In this document: positions 35,041 to 35,624 of the stretch, piece by piece | Layout of the letters: every line of letters starts with the position of its first letter | Position numbering within the stretch: the first letter of the stretch is position 1 | The notes under the pieces: model-generated | What the model was told of the DNA's origin: nothing | Database searches by the model: none | The model's input: the letters and a program-made list of their open reading frames with translations, nothing else | Translations under genes and position numbers: made by a program | Assembly (NCBI GenBank): GCA_001512665.1 | Contig: LFSF01000028.1 | Coordinates: forward strand, 31,114-66,737 | Source: Clostridiales bacterium DTU073 | GTDB lineage: Bacteria > Bacillota > Peptococcia > DRI-13 > DTU073 | Length of the DNA: 35,624 bases | Direction of reading: 5' to 3'

Positions 35041-35624
35041 GTGACAAATAATAGTTCAGGGGTTGGTAATTATTTTGTAAAAAAAGGCGAAATAACGGAA
35101 AAACAATTAGCAGAAGCTTTAAATAAACATGAAAAAACGGGTAAAAGAATGGAAGAAATATTAATGGAAGAAGGTTATGTATCTGAAGATAAAATTAAAG
35201 ATTATCTCAGAAATAGATATAATATTGTCTCTGTGAATTTGTCTGAACAAGACATTCAAGCTGATGTTCCTCTCTTAATAAGTGAGGATATTGCGAGAGA
35301 CTATATTTTAATTCCTTTTAAAAAGAGTCAGTATCGGTTATTGGTAGCTATGGTGGATCCTTATGATTTAGATGCTATTGAAGAAGTTGAAAAGGCTACA
35401 GGCTTAACTGTACTGCCGAGAAAGGCAAAAGCCAGAGAAATTATGCAAAAGATTGAATTGCATTTTTCGGGAAAACAACCAAAAAATATCTTTAAAGCTG
35501 CTGAAATACTTGAAAAAAATCTAGATAAAGCTAAAAAACTGGAAGAAGAAGCTAAGTTGAGGGCGGAAGAAGAAGCCAGGTTGAAAGCAGAGGAAGAAGC
35601 CAGATTAAGAGCCGAAGAGGAAGC
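35041..35624 (+). CDS. MshEN-domain protein with Glu/Ala-rich repeat helix (3' end outside window)
   Basis: The gene runs off the right edge; 194 complete codons are visible with no stop. The start is GTG 35041, with GGTGAGG just upstream. Residues about 8-145 match the MshEN/GspE N-terminal domain of type IV pilus and type II secretion ATPases: VGNYFVKKGEITEKQLAEAL, MEEILMEEGYVSEDKIKDYL, ISEDIARDYILIPFKK, LLVAMVDPYDLDAIEEVEKATG. In place of the linker to an ATPase core, a charged helix begins near residue 150 and becomes a regular 8-residue repeat (EEEARLRA type) from residue 168. Some MshEN domains bind cyclic di-GMP. Whether a PilB/GspE ATPase domain follows cannot be seen. Confidence 0.85.
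   Translation, partial: MTNNSSGVGNYFVKKGEITEKQLAEALNKHEKTGKRMEEILMEEGYVSEDKIKDYLRNRYNIVSVNLSEQDIQADVPLLISEDIARDYILIPFKKSQYRLLVAMVDPYDLDAIEEVEKATGLTVLPRKAKAREIMQKIELHFSGKQPKNIFKAAEILEKNLDKAKKLEEEAKLRAEEEARLKAEEEARLRAEEE
35542..35624 (+). repeat. 24-base coding tandem repeat (8-residue E/A-rich unit)
   Basis: Three full in-frame units (35542-35565, 35566-35589, 35590-35613) and the start of a fourth encode EEEAKLRA, EEEARLKA, EEEARLRA and EEEA. Third codon positions differ between units (GCT/GCC, TTG/TTA, GAA/GAG), so protein repetition is older than very recent slippage. The array continues past the window edge. Confidence 0.9.

Overview
The window is AT-rich chromosomal DNA from an anaerobic, endospore-forming member of the Firmicutes (class Clostridia). 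The gene order and DUF116 between fmt and a YugP-type peptidase suggest a Peptococcaceae-like lineage (inference). Spore formation is supported by an alpha/beta SASP gene, a second SASP-like gene and the germination protease gpr. Almost all genes face right; rqcH, rpmB and gpr face left. No tRNA, rRNA, CRISPR array, insertion sequence or prophage was seen.

Region 1 (1-23.2 kb) is the conserved housekeeping block also known from Bacillus (yloA to thiN). It holds an rluD-type pseudouridine synthase (cut at the left edge), pyrR, rqcH, a Ca2+ P-type ATPase, yicC, remA, gmk, rpoZ, coaBC, metK, priA, def, fmt, DUF116, a YugP-type zinc peptidase, rsmB, rlmN, stp, prkC, rsgA, rpe and thiN. Genes are tightly packed, often overlapping, and several use TTG or GTG starts. 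The block covers ribosome rescue and maturation, N-formylation and deformylation, SAM, CoA and GMP supply, replication restart and Ser/Thr phospho-signalling. A structured repeat-like element (10365-10505) interrupts it between metK and priA.

Region 2 (23.2-31.9 kb) starts with rpmB on the minus strand and a biotin protein ligase that lacks the DNA-binding domain. A complete methylmalonyl-CoA module follows: mutase large subunit, B12-binding subunit, the MeaB chaperone GTPase, the epimerase, and a four-subunit biotin-dependent, sodium-pumping methylmalonyl-CoA decarboxylase (mmdA, D, C, B). Together these convert succinyl-CoA to propionyl-CoA while exporting Na+, or run in reverse. This points to propionate-forming or propionate-oxidising metabolism. 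Two similar palindromes, one in front of the mutase gene and one overlapping the promoter in front of the epimerase gene, are candidate operators for joint control. A very strong terminator closes the module.

Region 3 (31.9-33.5 kb) is a spore-protein island: a short SASP-like gene, a canonical SASP, and gpr facing them across a shared bidirectional terminator.

Region 4 (33.5-35.6 kb) carries rsmD, a coiled-coil protein of unknown function, and a gene running off the right edge. That gene encodes an MshEN (type IV pilus ATPase N-terminal) domain followed by a repetitive Glu/Ala-rich helix.
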